Shown here: piece by piece, positions 37,098-46,581 of the stretch
Position numbering within the stretch: the first letter of the stretch is position 1
Layout of the letters: each line of letters starts with the position of its first letter
Origin: Lachancea dasiensis
Lineage: Eukaryota; Ascomycota; Saccharomycetes; Saccharomycetales; Saccharomycetaceae
Assembly: GCA_900074725.1 (NCBI GenBank)
Contig: LT598461.1
Coordinates: 1,240,001-1,304,000 of the forward strand
Direction of reading: 5' to 3'
DNA: 64,000 nt
Program-made: the position numbers and the translations under genes
The notes under the pieces: model-generated
Databases searched by the model: none
Seen by the model: only the letters and a program-made list of their open reading frames with translations
Told to the model about the DNA's origin: nothing

Positions 37098-39007
37098 ATG
37101 TCAGTCAAGGAATGCTCAAAAGCTTTGGATTACCTCAAGAACTACGATGAGAGGGACGGGCTGTCTGCTGAACAGCTCATGGACTCTAAGACTAGAGGTG
37201 GTCTGACCTACAACGATTTCTTGATTCTGCCTGGCAAAATCGACTTCCCATCTTCGGAGGTCAGCCTGCAGACCAAGCTCACTAAGAAAATCACATTGAA
37301 CACTCCGTTTGTGTCGTCGCCTATGGACACTGTGACGGAGGCAGAAATGGCCATCCAGATGGCGTTGTTGGGTGGTATCGGTATCATCCACCACAACTGT
37401 TCTGCTGAGCAGCAGGCCGCGATGGTGCGCAAAGTGAAGAAGTTCGAGAACGGATTCATCAACTCGCCCGTGGTGGTGGGCCCAAACAGCACGGTGGGAG
37501 AAGTCAAGGCCATGCGCGAGAAATATGGATTCTGTGGATTTCCAGTTACTGGTATGTTGAACAGACGGGATAAATCGTCTAGAGGGACACAATCACCAAT
37601 GGTGTGTGTGGGCGTGTGGCGAAGTATACGGCGAGGTTTGAGGATATTTGTGGGCTACACACTGGTGCTTGGGATGAAGGTAACGTGATGATTGATCTTT
37701 AAATTAATAACTTTCGTTCTACTGAGTATTGATCAAACGATCTTGTAGAAACCTTTTTGATCTGATGCTTTTAAAAATTGAGCACTTTTGCAGCTTGCAA
37801 ATTCGAAGAACTGTCCGTTGCCCACGGTCACCGCCATTGATTCTGTCCTGATAAGTGTGTGTGTTTGCATTTTACTAACTATTAACTTTTAGAAACTGGT
37901 TCCTTGCCAAGCAAGTTGGTTGGTATCGTTACTTCCCGTGACGTCCAGTTTGTGGAAGACGAATCTTTGTTGGTCTCCAAGATCATGACCTCAGAACTCG
38001 TCACCGCCCAAGTCGGTGTGGATTTGTCCGCAGGCAATGACATTTTGAAAAATACCAAGAAGGGTAAGCTACCTATCGTTGATGAACAAGGAAACTTGGT
38101 TTCTATGTTGTCCAGAACCGATTTGATGAAAAACCAATCTTATCCATTGGCCTCCAAATCTGCTAGCACCAAGCAACTTCTATGTGGTGCCGCCATCGGT
38201 ACTATCGATGCCGACAAAGAAAGACTGCAGTTGCTGGTCGATGCCGGTTTGGACGTTGTTGTGCTCGACTCTTCCCAAGGTAACTCTGTGTTTCAACTCA
38301 ACATGATCAAATGGATCAAAGAAACCTTCCCAGAATTGCAGGTCATCGCTGGTAACGTGGTCACCAGGGAACAAGCTGCTTCTTTGATCCAAGCAGGTGC
38401 CGACGGTTTGAGAATCGGTATGGGCTCTGGTTCCATCTGCATTACTCAAGAGGTTATGGCTTGTGGTAGACCTCAAGGTACCGCCGTTTACAATGTGACC
38501 CATTTTGCCAATCAATTTGGTGTGCCTTGTATGGCTGACGGTGGTGTTGGTAACATCGGTCACATTGCCAAGGCTCTCGCGCTTGGTGCTTCTTGTGTCA
38601 TGATGGGTGGTATGCTTGCTGGTACAACCGAATCTCCCGGCGAGTATTTTTTCCAGGATGGTAAGCGTTTGAAGACCTACCGTGGTATGGGCTCCATCGA
38701 CGCGATGCAGAAGACTGATAAAAAAGGTAATGCCGCCACCTCTCGCTACTTCTCCGAATCCGACAAGGTTTTGGTTGCTCAAGGTGTGTCTGGTGCTGTC
38801 GTTGACAAAGGCTCTATCAACAAGTTTATCCCATATCTGTACAACGGTATGCAGCACTCTTGTCAAGACATTGGTGTTAGATCCTTGCAAGCTTTGAGAG
38901 AGCAAGTGGACAACTCGACCGTCAGATTCGAATTCAGAACCGCCTCAGCCCAATTGGAAGGTGGTGTTCACAACTTGCACTCTTACGAAAAGCGTTTGCA
39001 CAATTAA
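37098..39007 (+). CDS. IMD3: IMP dehydrogenase, two exons
   Basis: Exon 1 is 37098-37551 and exon 2 is 37893-39007, 522 residues (yeast Imd3 523, Imd4 524). The joined frame reads [16 protein letters not shown] across the junction, inside the CBS-domain insert. The catalytic barrel shows SSPMDTV, the phosphate/active-site loop [11 protein letters not shown] with Cys334, and the flap segment YRGMGS. Known role: NAD-dependent oxidation of IMP to XMP, rate-limiting for guanine nucleotides, cytosolic tetramer, target of mycophenolic acid. It sits at the place of both YLR432W (IMD3, intronless) and YML056C (IMD4, with intron), so it represents the pre-duplication gene and keeps the intron. Exon 2 uses strongly preferred codons; exon 1 less so. 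Confidence 0.97.
37552..37892 (+). other. Spliceosomal intron of IMD, snoRNA host
   Basis: 341 nt. Donor GTATGT, consensus branch site TACTAAC at 37873-37879, acceptor TAG ending at 37892. It contains the box C/D snoRNA described next. S. cerevisiae IMD4 has an intron in the equivalent gene that hosts snR54. Confidence 0.95.
37680..37770 (+). ncRNA. snR54: Box C/D snoRNA, snR54-like
   Basis: Inside the IMD intron: box C GTGATGA (37685-37691), internal D' CTGA (37722-37725) and terminal D CTGA (37762-37765). The guide just before D', AACTTTCGTTCT (37709-37720), is the exact complement of AGAACGAAAGTT, a conserved 18S rRNA stretch. The fifth base from D' pairs with an adenosine in GAAC, which fits the yeast snR54 target A974. 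S. cerevisiae snR54 lies in the IMD4 intron. Ends are approximate and a terminal stem is not clear by eye. Confidence 0.88.
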
Positions 39008-39168
39008 CATCTCTGCAACGCATTAAATACAACTCAACAATAAACCACTAAATCTTATGTGCTTATATATATAAAGAATTATATTCATTGTCTAAAACTT
39101 GACCCGGTTATGTCATGAAAGTTTTGACTGACCTTCGAGGGTGTTACTATCGGATTGGACCCATCTAC

Positions 39169-40863
39169 TTATTTTTTTAACTTACTGTCCCCACTTCCCT
39201 TTACCATCTTTTCAAAATACGCGTGCCGCCTCTTTCCAACTTCTTCTAGCCTGGGAGGCAATCTTTCGTTAACTATATCTTCTCGACGAGCCTTCTCAAA
39301 TGCAGTAAGGGCTTCATCCAAGCCCTCCGTACCATGTGCGAGAGCTCCTCTCGGCAATGTTCCGGCATTGATTGTTTTCAAATATTCTACCTTCTCACTT
39401 TCGTCCCTTAGAATGGAATACATCCTTGAAACTTTGGCGATGGCTAGGATCTTATTGCGCAAAGCTTTTCTCTTTGCCTCATCATTCAGGATGGTGGAAT
39501 TAATTTCCGGGGGTGGCCCAGGGCTCGAATCCATATTCTTCTTCAAGACGTTCTGCTTAGGGAGTTCGACACCTTCGTTGACCAAAATTGTATCTTCCTC
39601 AAGCTCTTCGTCAGTACAAATGTTCAAGATGGACACCAGCATTTCAGTAACCTTCTCTCCGACGAACGGCAGAGACCAGGTGAAAACATCCATAAAGTTT
39701 GGGAGCCAGTAAGGATGTGGTGACATGTTGAATTGTCTTATATTCATAACGTTGTTCGAAAACTTCAACACAGCCGCTTTATTTTTGTAGGTATCGAGGT
39801 AATTTGGTGCGCTGAAAAGAGTGAGTAAACTTGGGAAACCTAGTGTCTTCGTATTTCTGTACATCCTGTAACCGGCGTCTTGTGCTTCGTGTGCCCTAAT
39901 AATCGACAATAGCCCAGTTCGTTGTAAAAAGTCACACGCAGCATGATAAGTGAATGCAAAAGAACATCCTCTTATAGAATTCGGCATGAACGTGCCTGCG
40001 GACAGGTCGTCTGCATTTTCATCATAATTTTCGGTGGGATCTGCCCACATAAGGTCGCACATGAGACCGCGGGAAGGTATTTCTCTAAATCTGTTTAACT
40101 TATCGATGTCCTCAAGGGTATTTAGTTCTGGGGATATACCACCATGCACACAGAAGTATTGGTTGTTCATCACAGCTGCGAGCGGAAGGGCATTGAAGGA
40201 TCGACAGCATGCCTCATAAACGTTGAGACTGTATTTATGCAAACATTCACTCTTGAAGGTGAAATATGACGTTAAATGCTTGCATTCGTGATTGCCTCTC
40301 AAGAGCCAAAAATGATCGTTGTAACTTAATTTCAGACTGTACAAGTAGAGCAAACATTCGATAGAAAAAGAGCCACGATCCACATAGTCTCCGAGAAAGA
40401 GGTATGGTGTAGTTTCCGGATCACCCCCAACTTCGAAAAGCTTCAATAGATCGTAATATTGACCATGAATATCCCCACACACAGTGACAGGAGCAGGAAC
40501 ATGCAGCAAATTCGGTTCTTTCGACAAGCACTCTGTTCCCATCCGCAGAATCTTGAGCACTTGTGACTCACTAAGCCGTCCTTCTCGCTTGAAATGGTCT
40601 TTGAGAAAAGCGTGGTTGGGGACTCCACTCTCACTGAATAATTCCTGGTCGCTGGGCAGCCCCAGAGCCACAGGTCGCACTGAACTACATACCCTTTCTT
40701 TGGTTGAGACTCTTGTACCATTCTCTAACGTGTACATCGTTAGATCAGATGGCGCGGAGCTTGTCGGTGGGCCCTCCGTCTCTGCGGGTTTACTTTGGAT
40801 AATTTTTAAAGCTGCATTGATTTTCTTAGTGTTCTCCTGGGCCTTTGAATTCGGGTTTGACAT
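39169..40863 (-). CDS. CNA1: Calcineurin catalytic subunit A
   Basis: 564 residues. Metallophosphatase signatures are intact: GDIHG (130-134), GDYVDRG (158-164), RGNHE (189-193). A calcineurin-B-binding helix region follows, then a calmodulin-binding basic amphipathic helix (about 462-485, [20 protein letters not shown]) and a C-terminal autoinhibitory region. Known role: Ca2+/calmodulin-activated Ser/Thr phosphatase acting with Cnb1 on Crz1 and other stress targets; FK506 target. Yeast has two copies, CNA1 (YLR433C) and CMP2 (YML057W); the single gene here beside IMD is the pre-duplication form. Its orientation next to IMD matches both. Confidence 0.96.
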   Translation of the reverse strand: MSNPNSKAQENTKKINAALKIIQSKPAETEGPPTSSAPSDLTMYTLENGTRVSTKERVCSSVRPVALGLPSDQELFSESGVPNHAFLKDHFKREGRLSESQVLKILRMGTECLSKEPNLLHVPAPVTVCGDIHGQYYDLLKLFEVGGDPETTPYLFLGDYVDRGSFSIECLLYLYSLKLSYNDHFWLLRGNHECKHLTSYFTFKSECLHKYSLNVYEACCRSFNALPLAAVMNNQYFCVHGGISPELNTLEDIDKLNRFREIPSRGLMCDLMWADPTENYDENADDLSAGTFMPNSIRGCSFAFTYHAACDFLQRTGLLSIIRAHEAQDAGYRMYRNTKTLGFPSLLTLFSAPNYLDTYKNKAAVLKFSNNVMNIRQFNMSPHPYWLPNFMDVFTWSLPFVGEKVTEMLVSILNICTDEELEEDTILVNEGVELPKQNVLKKNMDSSPGPPPEINSTILNDEAKRKALRNKILAIAKVSRMYSILRDESEKVEYLKTINAGTLPRGALAHGTEGLDEALTAFEKARREDIVNERLPPRLEEVGKRRHAYFEKMVKGSGDSKLKK

Positions 40864-41267
40864 TCTTGCGCTACTACTTCGTGAATATGTTAGGAATGAG
40901 GCACCAGAAAGCTGAGAAACAAAAATTGGCCGTCAAAGGAAATGGGCCTGAATTTTCTCGACGCAGTTGATCAAAAACTCGTGGACCTTTTGGTAGCAAG
41001 CGGCACAATCACCTTGAATGGACACATAGTCCATGGTGCGTATAATTCAATTTATAGGATCAAGTTGGTGAAATTGAGCCCCCTTCGTTAAAAGGTACTG
41101 AAATTTTTCAACGTCACTTAGCTCATCGCTGAAGCTAAAATGACGGACTCGACTCCGAGAAAGCTTTGGTGAAGCCATAGTTGAACTAGTGTTCGCGATC
41201 AGCACGAAAGTACTTTACAAAGTTTTCCTTAGCGGATTCCTCGCCTAATTTAATTCTCACTCTCACA
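40864..41267. promoter_or_regulatory. Divergent CNA/TSR2 promoter region
   Basis: 404 bp. The TSR2-proximal half contains an adjacent RRPE-PAC pair (listed separately). No protein frame is recognised. Confidence 0.5.
41101..41129. promoter_or_regulatory. RRPE and PAC ribosome-biogenesis motifs upstream of TSR2
   Basis: AAATTTTTCA (41101-41110) is the reverse complement of RRPE TGAAAAATTT. AGCTCATCGC (41120-41129) is the reverse complement of PAC GCGATGAGCT. They are nine bases apart and about 140-165 bp before the TSR2 ATG, the usual location and pairing for genes driven by Stb3 (RRPE) and Dot6/Tod6 (PAC). Confidence 0.8.
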
Positions 41268-41912
41268 ATGGCTACCACTATTGACGAGCTTGCATACGTT
41301 GAAGCATCCAAGGAGAAGGCCAGCTTGGCCTTTGAAAATGACAAGCAGATGGCCCGATTTGAGCTTGGTGTATCCATGCTGATCCACAAGTGGGAAGCGC
41401 TGGATTTGGCTGTTCAAAATGGCTGGGGAGGGCCTGAGTCCGCCGAAAAGAGGGATTGGATTACGGCAATCGTCATTGACTTGTTCAAGACAGGACGAGT
41501 GGTAGAGGTGGCATTAATTGAAGAGACCATGCTTTATGCTATGATGGATGAATTTGAGACCAATGTAGATGATGACTCCGCACTGCCGATTGCGGCACAG
41601 ATACTGGAGATGTACAAAGAATGCGCCGAGGAGAACTATTCCACAGTTGAGAATTTATACCAGGCCTGGACCGAAAAGCAGAAGTCGAAAGAAGCTAAGC
41701 GTGAAATTCAAATCGGTGATGATCCTTGGAACCCCGACGTTTCAGGCAGCGAAGGTGAGGAAGAGGACGAAGAGGATCTCGCCGACTCTCCCCCACCTCT
41801 GGTTCACGATGCCGATCACGATGTAGATATGGACGCACAAAAAAATGAGCCTGTTGTGGATGAAGATGGTTTCGAGTTGGTTCAGAAGAAGGGTAGGAAG
41901 CCTAAAAATTAA
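41268..41912 (+). CDS. TSR2: Rps26 chaperone and 18S rRNA processing factor Tsr2
   Basis: 214 residues, close to yeast Tsr2 (205). The WGG-domain signature NGWGGPESAEKRDW is present near residues 54-67, inside a helical N-terminal domain. A strongly acidic C-terminal stretch follows (EGEEEDEEDLADS), then a basic tail (VQKKGRKPKN). Known role: escortin that extracts eS26/Rps26 from its importin in the nucleus and delivers it to the 90S/pre-40S particle; the acidic tail contacts the basic cargo. The RRPE-PAC pair upstream fits co-regulation with ribosome biogenesis. It is the ortholog of YLR435W. Confidence 0.95.
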   Translation: MATTIDELAYVEASKEKASLAFENDKQMARFELGVSMLIHKWEALDLAVQNGWGGPESAEKRDWITAIVIDLFKTGRVVEVALIEETMLYAMMDEFETNVDDDSALPIAAQILEMYKECAEENYSTVENLYQAWTEKQKSKEAKREIQIGDDPWNPDVSGSEGEEEDEEDLADSPPPLVHDADHDVDMDAQKNEPVVDEDGFELVQKKGRKPKN

Positions 41913-42042
41913 TGGCACAATGCCAATCTTTGTATATTATAAATCCAAATACCGAACTGTGTACCTAACTACTGGTATCAAATTATAGCATTTGTCTGGA
42001 AGACAATACCTACAGAAAGCATCAAAGGCCGATTTTTACCCA

Positions 42043-45000
42043 CTACTTCGAGCCTCTCGAGGATGGAAGTGGACCAACGCCAGTTAGGGAAGCACGACGA
42101 GTCCAAGGGCGCGATGTAGCTGGCGTCAAGGTGCCTGCAGTCACCATTATACCCTCCGGGGCATTTAGCGTAGTCGTGCTCCCGAATCTAAGTTTCCGCA
42201 ATAATGTCGAGGTCATATCTACGAGACTGTAGCTTTCCCGCTCGTCTACTTTTACCTTAAAGAGAACAACTCGCGTCCCTACCCAGATATTCGGTTTCAA
42301 CAACCCCGCATCTAATACAAATGTGCCACTGTTAGAGGAGGTACCACTTGTTGATTCCACTTCGGACTCCTCGTCAATCTTTTCCTGTTGCGGTTTATGG
42401 AACCCGGTCCAAGAAAATCTAAATAGGGACCGATCACTAGATTGTCCTCCAGAGTGGTGCTTATTGTTCACCCAGGACGAAAAACCAGAGCCTAAGCTTG
42501 GGCTACTTGGAGTGCTGTTGGGTGTGGAATCAGGCTCTTGATGTAGTAAAAATGTAGTAATGGAACTACTATTGCTGTTCGTTCTTGACAGCGACGAGCC
42601 TTGTGAATTCCACCGTTCAAGTTTTGGGGTTTGCGGCTGCGAAAGCGACTGCTGGTGCTGCTGTTGGGTACTATCCTGCGAAGAATTCTCGCTTGCAAAT
42701 GTGCTGATGAATGGTACGCTGTTGAAATCGAAAATATCACTCCACAAAACAGACAAGTACCACTTGAAGGCTATCGCATTGGAATCCCAATTTATAAAAA
42801 GCGTGTTGGTCTTTTTGTCCCTTCTAGATAGCGTTTTTGGCGTCGTATTAGATAATTCCAACTTTAGAGGTACTTCAAACTTCACAAAGGATCTGAGAAG
42901 CTGTAAATAATTTGAACCAGTGATTTCCGGAATTGAAGGAAACTTTTGGTTAACAATGCGAAGCACCTGTAGCATGTAAAGTAGAGGCATGGATCCAAGC
43001 CAAGTCTTTTCGAGTCCAGCTTCCTTTCTTAGTTTCAACTTCTTCTTAAAACTCAATCCAGGGGGTCTTTGGGGCCTCAAAGCCATAAGAATTCCAAATT
43101 CCAGCAGGGGGTCATCGCTATGATCCGCGTACTCGTGTAGTTCGATTGTCTTATTTGGGGACACACGGGCAATTCCTTCTGCCTTGGCCTCCACCTCTTC
43201 TAGTGTACGTTGTTGTAGTTCAAAAAACATCAGTGATTGTAGTTGTACCCTTTCCAAAAGGTCGTAACTCTCGGTTCTTCTATATGTTTTATCACTTTGC
43301 CAGTTGTATCTGACGTCGGGCGATACACAATCCTCAAAATAATCGTCGGAATGCAGTTGGGACGACTTTCTTGGCAAATTCGAGTCTGTACCCAGATAAT
43401 TGTAGCTTATCTCCGAAGATATTTCTATCAAAGTGTTCCTTAGTTGTTTTGGCACATTTTCGTGCCTGCAGAAAACAAACAAAAGGTGCTTGCAATCTTT
43501 GTAATGATTGAGAATACCATAATTAAATGCTTGTATTAGGAGCGCTAGCATGTCCAGCTTGAATCCTGGAGAAAGGGCATAGCACTTTCTTGGCTCATTG
43601 GGCTTGTTAGCTTCATTGAGGGCATCTTGGGAGGTCGCGGGAGAGGCGATGCCAGCAGCTTCGCCTGCGAAGCTGGTCAAATATGCCTTTGTTGACATCT
43701 TTGCAACTAATCTCAGTAATGAGACTGACGCACTATAACTTATGCCAGTCACCTTATTCGTTTTGTCAGACGAAAGCTGTACCATATCCTCATCCTCAAC
43801 GTCAAGAGGCATTGATACGAGATTGAAGATAATCTCTATAAATGTGGGATTGAGTGCAATGTTGTCTTTTACTTGAGTAGCCGCCATATTGCAAAGCTGG
43901 ATTATGGCAAAATCTCTGTGGGTGAAGCGATCCACGTCTCCTATAGATATCTTGAACGAATTAGGTATTTTGTTCGCGTAGTAATTAGCATTAAAGCAGT
44001 ACTGCATTTTCGACAAGATGAGTTTCTTCGAAGACAGGTAAGTGGCAAAACCAGAGATCACTGGAATCAAACTAGTATGACATTCTATAGCGTCAGAATA
44101 GTTTTTGACATAGTAAATGCATAGCAAAATCAGTTTGCTGCCATACTTGTCGGCAACATAGTTTTCGAAAGCTTTATTAGTCTTCATGAGCTCCCATAAC
44201 AGAATAAATACCTGCAAGGTAGACCGAGGCAAGCGAGGGGGGGAAGTGGAACTTGAAAACGAAGTCGTCTTGCTTTGCGTAGACCGCTTCCCACTATTTG
44301 AGCTCCCGGCAGAATTTCCTAGTAATGAGAAAGGATTCGATTCATTTGCAACGGCCTGCTCCATGGGTCGCTTCAATAGAGTGGCTAAGTTGACCAGCAT
44401 GAACTTGAGATCGAATTCTCTTATTAGGGTACTCAAGTACGTCGAAACCAGATTGTTGATTTTAAATTTGGTTGAATAAAGATTGAGCCCATATAAGAAC
44501 TTGTGAATGGGTCCCAGTTGGAGCCCCTCGATAGGACATGTCAAAGACAAATTTAGAAGATGCATGGTAGTCATCACTAGAGCCCTTCTCAATGATCGCA
44601 TTTGAGAACTTTTCGAAGAGGAGTGGTACGAATTTGAAGGGTAGTTAAGGCCATTGTCATCGTCATTACTGCGGCACGAACGACAAATGAGGTTCACCAT
44701 GGAGGACGTCAGGCAAATGCTGTGAAATTCGGGAATTGACGTCGTTAGCACTATCAGGAACTTTGGCAGATGCTGGAAGTACAGTTGTTTGGAGGACAGC
44801 GTGAGTAACAAGCGCAAGATCTCGAGCCTTCTAGCGTCCAGTCTGGGGTTTGGAGGGGCAAAGGACACCTCGGATGTATTTATGCCATTCTCCCATAGCA
44901 GGAAAGACACTTTCCCTAGGTCTTGCATACCCGACTTCATCAGTGGTACAGTAAACCCTTTTATGAACAGCAATTTCACACAGGCTTGTAGAATCAGCAC

Positions 45001-45576
45001 GCCTAAGGGCACCACATGCTGAACTTCGGCTTGGGCATTATTTACATTCAGCGTAGCCACCGCGACTGAGGCCGGGTCATCGCACTGTAGCACTTCCGAG
45101 CTGTTCTGGTTCCAGAAAACTGAATTCTCCAGGTCTTGAGTATCGTCCATCTCAAAGAAGACAGGCATGATCTTAGTCAGTATTCGAACACAAGTTAGCA
45201 ATTGGCTTTCCCGCATCCGAAATGTAGCCACGCTACCACAGTCCTGTAGGAGACACGACAGGACGTGAATTTTGAAAGCTACGAACCGTACGAGGTTCGT
45301 GAAACTGCCAATATTGGCCTCGCAAATGAACCGCAGCTCCTGCGTAGAGACCACGGAGTAGATGTCGCGGGCCTCCACGTTCGGCACAATGAGTGCGTTG
45401 AAATTAGACGAGAAAGGGTCCGAAAAGTCTTTGCGGTTCCAGGAAAATGGATCATTGTAGTACCGGATTATTTCTTCGGCAGTAATGGAGGGTGAATATA
45501 ACGGGGTTGGAACCGAGTCTGCTAGTCGGAATACATGTTCTCGGTACTGAGCAAGCTTCGAATCCGATTGCCCCAT
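42043..45576 (-). CDS. ECM30: HID1-family protein Ecm30
   Basis: 1177 residues from the ATG at 45576. This start is chosen because it exposes MGQSDSK, a glycine-2 N-myristoylation signal with a DSK continuation shared with HID1 family members; an upstream extension has no ATG. The body is helical with Ser-rich inserts (FSSSTSPPRLPRS; TNSNSSS) and a conserved C-terminal block (NIWVGTRVVLFKVKVDERES). Family knowledge: HID1 acts at the trans-Golgi in dense-core vesicle and cargo sorting. Yeast Ecm30 is linked to cell-wall phenotypes and amino-acid permease sorting. It is the ortholog of YLR436C, next to DIF1 as in S. cerevisiae. Confidence 0.93.
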   Translation of the reverse strand: MGQSDSKLAQYREHVFRLADSVPTPLYSPSITAEEIIRYYNDPFSWNRKDFSDPFSSNFNALIVPNVEARDIYSVVSTQELRFICEANIGSFTNLVRFVAFKIHVLSCLLQDCGSVATFRMRESQLLTCVRILTKIMPVFFEMDDTQDLENSVFWNQNSSEVLQCDDPASVAVATLNVNNAQAEVQHVVPLGVLILQACVKLLFIKGFTVPLMKSGMQDLGKVSFLLWENGINTSEVSFAPPNPRLDARRLEILRLLLTLSSKQLYFQHLPKFLIVLTTSIPEFHSICLTSSMVNLICRSCRSNDDDNGLNYPSNSYHSSSKSSQMRSLRRALVMTTMHLLNLSLTCPIEGLQLGPIHKFLYGLNLYSTKFKINNLVSTYLSTLIREFDLKFMLVNLATLLKRPMEQAVANESNPFSLLGNSAGSSNSGKRSTQSKTTSFSSSTSPPRLPRSTLQVFILLWELMKTNKAFENYVADKYGSKLILLCIYYVKNYSDAIECHTSLIPVISGFATYLSSKKLILSKMQYCFNANYYANKIPNSFKISIGDVDRFTHRDFAIIQLCNMAATQVKDNIALNPTFIEIIFNLVSMPLDVEDEDMVQLSSDKTNKVTGISYSASVSLLRLVAKMSTKAYLTSFAGEAAGIASPATSQDALNEANKPNEPRKCYALSPGFKLDMLALLIQAFNYGILNHYKDCKHLLFVFCRHENVPKQLRNTLIEISSEISYNYLGTDSNLPRKSSQLHSDDYFEDCVSPDVRYNWQSDKTYRRTESYDLLERVQLQSLMFFELQQRTLEEVEAKAEGIARVSPNKTIELHEYADHSDDPLLEFGILMALRPQRPPGLSFKKKLKLRKEAGLEKTWLGSMPLLYMLQVLRIVNQKFPSIPEITGSNYLQLLRSFVKFEVPLKLELSNTTPKTLSRRDKKTNTLFINWDSNAIAFKWYLSVLWSDIFDFNSVPFISTFASENSSQDSTQQQHQQSLSQPQTPKLERWNSQGSSLSRTNSNSSSITTFLLHQEPDSTPNSTPSSPSLGSGFSSWVNNKHHSGGQSSDRSLFRFSWTGFHKPQQEKIDEESEVESTSGTSSNSGTFVLDAGLLKPNIWVGTRVVLFKVKVDERESYSLVDMTSTLLRKLRFGSTTTLNAPEGIMVTAGTLTPATSRPWTRRASLTGVGPLPSSRGSK

Positions 45577-46158
45577 GCCAAGGGCGTTCGATGGATCACA
45601 GATATGGGACAAGTTTGCTGTAGTAGTTCGTCAACTACTATGTCACCTTAAATATGTACCAATATACAGGTATATATATACTTTAGAACAATGCCTGCTA
45701 TATCATCATTGCAGTAAGAAAAGCATGATAGAATTATCACGAGACCAGCCGCGATAGTTGCTCGAGACTCAAGAGCCGGAGATCAAGGGCCGACCCACAA
45801 GTCGAAACCAATCTGATCATATCAACGTCTATCTAGACGGCCTTGGTAGCCATGGGCTGAGAGCGGGGCAAGGTTGGAAAGTGAGCTGACAAGCGCAAGA
45901 GCTGAAAGGTCCTAACTTATTGTAGTGTATGTAAATCCAATGAAATAAATGTAAACGTAAGTGGATAGGAGATCGTAATAATGACGATTGACGAGAGACA
46001 CGAGGAAGCTCGAAGATATCTCCGACCACAAACAAAGTGAAGAGAACTGAAGAGAAGAAATAGAGTGAAAGACATGCGGGGAGGAGGGCCGAGGAGGGAG
46101 TCTCCTATGACGATGCTGGCTGCAGCGGCGGCAGCACTAGTGGAGGCGTCGGCAGTAC
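45577..46158. other. ECM30-DIF1 spacer
   Basis: 582 bp. TATATATATA near 45671 lies about 95 bp before the ECM30 start on its strand and is a plausible TATA element. A Ser/Ala-rich minus frame (45917-46162) lacks an ATG at its start and continues past the DIF1 stop in another frame; it looks spurious. Confidence 0.4.
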
Positions 46159-46581
46159 TCACCAGTCCTCAACCTGGTCGAAAGCACGCTTATTGCGCAT
46201 GATGTCGTTGTCGATGAGCTCTAGTCTCTCGTCCAGCTGGTGCTCCCACATCTCCAGCGAGCTGGAGCTGGACACTGTGCGCGCGTTGACCAGCATAGGG
46301 GGTTGCTTGGCGGCAGGCAGAGGTACACGCTTGTATGCGGGGATGGTGAAGTCTGAATTGTCCTGGACGGAACACGCGTCTTGGGAAGCCCCACCGGTAC
46401 TGCCAAACTTCGCGGGCGACGTAGAGGCCGCAGCACTAGGGCTGTCTCCCACCTGGTATCCGCGGTCCACAGACTGGCGGATTCTCATTCCTAGGGTCGA
46501 GAGACGGTTTTGGCCCTCGTACGACTCGTATTGTCTCTGGATGCCTTGACCTAGGTGTTTTTTCTGTGGCGATTGATTCAT
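46159..46581 (-). CDS. DIF1: Ribonucleotide reductase regulator combining Dif1 and Sml1 features
   Basis: 140 residues. Residues about 26-44 (RLSTLGMRIRQSVDRGYQV) match the Hug/Spd1-type domain of Dif1. Residues about 83-125 (YKRVPLPAAKQPPM, then SSSSSLEMWEHQLDERLELI) match the Sml domain, which in Sml1 binds the Rnr1 large subunit. Known roles: Dif1 brings the Rnr2-Rnr4 small subunit into the nucleus, Sml1 inhibits Rnr1, and both are removed by Mec1-Rad53-Dun1 after DNA damage. The position beside ECM30 and CAR2 matches DIF1 (YLR437C), while nearby NTE1 adjoins SML1 (YML058W) in yeast. So this is probably the single ancestor-like gene of that duplicate pair. Confidence 0.9.
   Translation of the reverse strand: MNQSPQKKHLGQGIQRQYESYEGQNRLSTLGMRIRQSVDRGYQVGDSPSAAASTSPAKFGSTGGASQDACSVQDNSDFTIPAYKRVPLPAAKQPPMLVNARTVSSSSSLEMWEHQLDERLELIDNDIMRNKRAFDQVEDW

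Noticed and set aside
37116-38905. Long antisense frames opposite IMD (158 and 241 codons)
   Set aside because: They are shadows of strongly biased codons in a well-identified gene. Similar antisense frames occur opposite GAPDH and CAR2.
45917-46162. Ser/Ala-rich minus frame downstream of DIF1
   Set aside because: No ATG at its start, it begins at the DIF1 stop region in another frame, and has low-complexity content.
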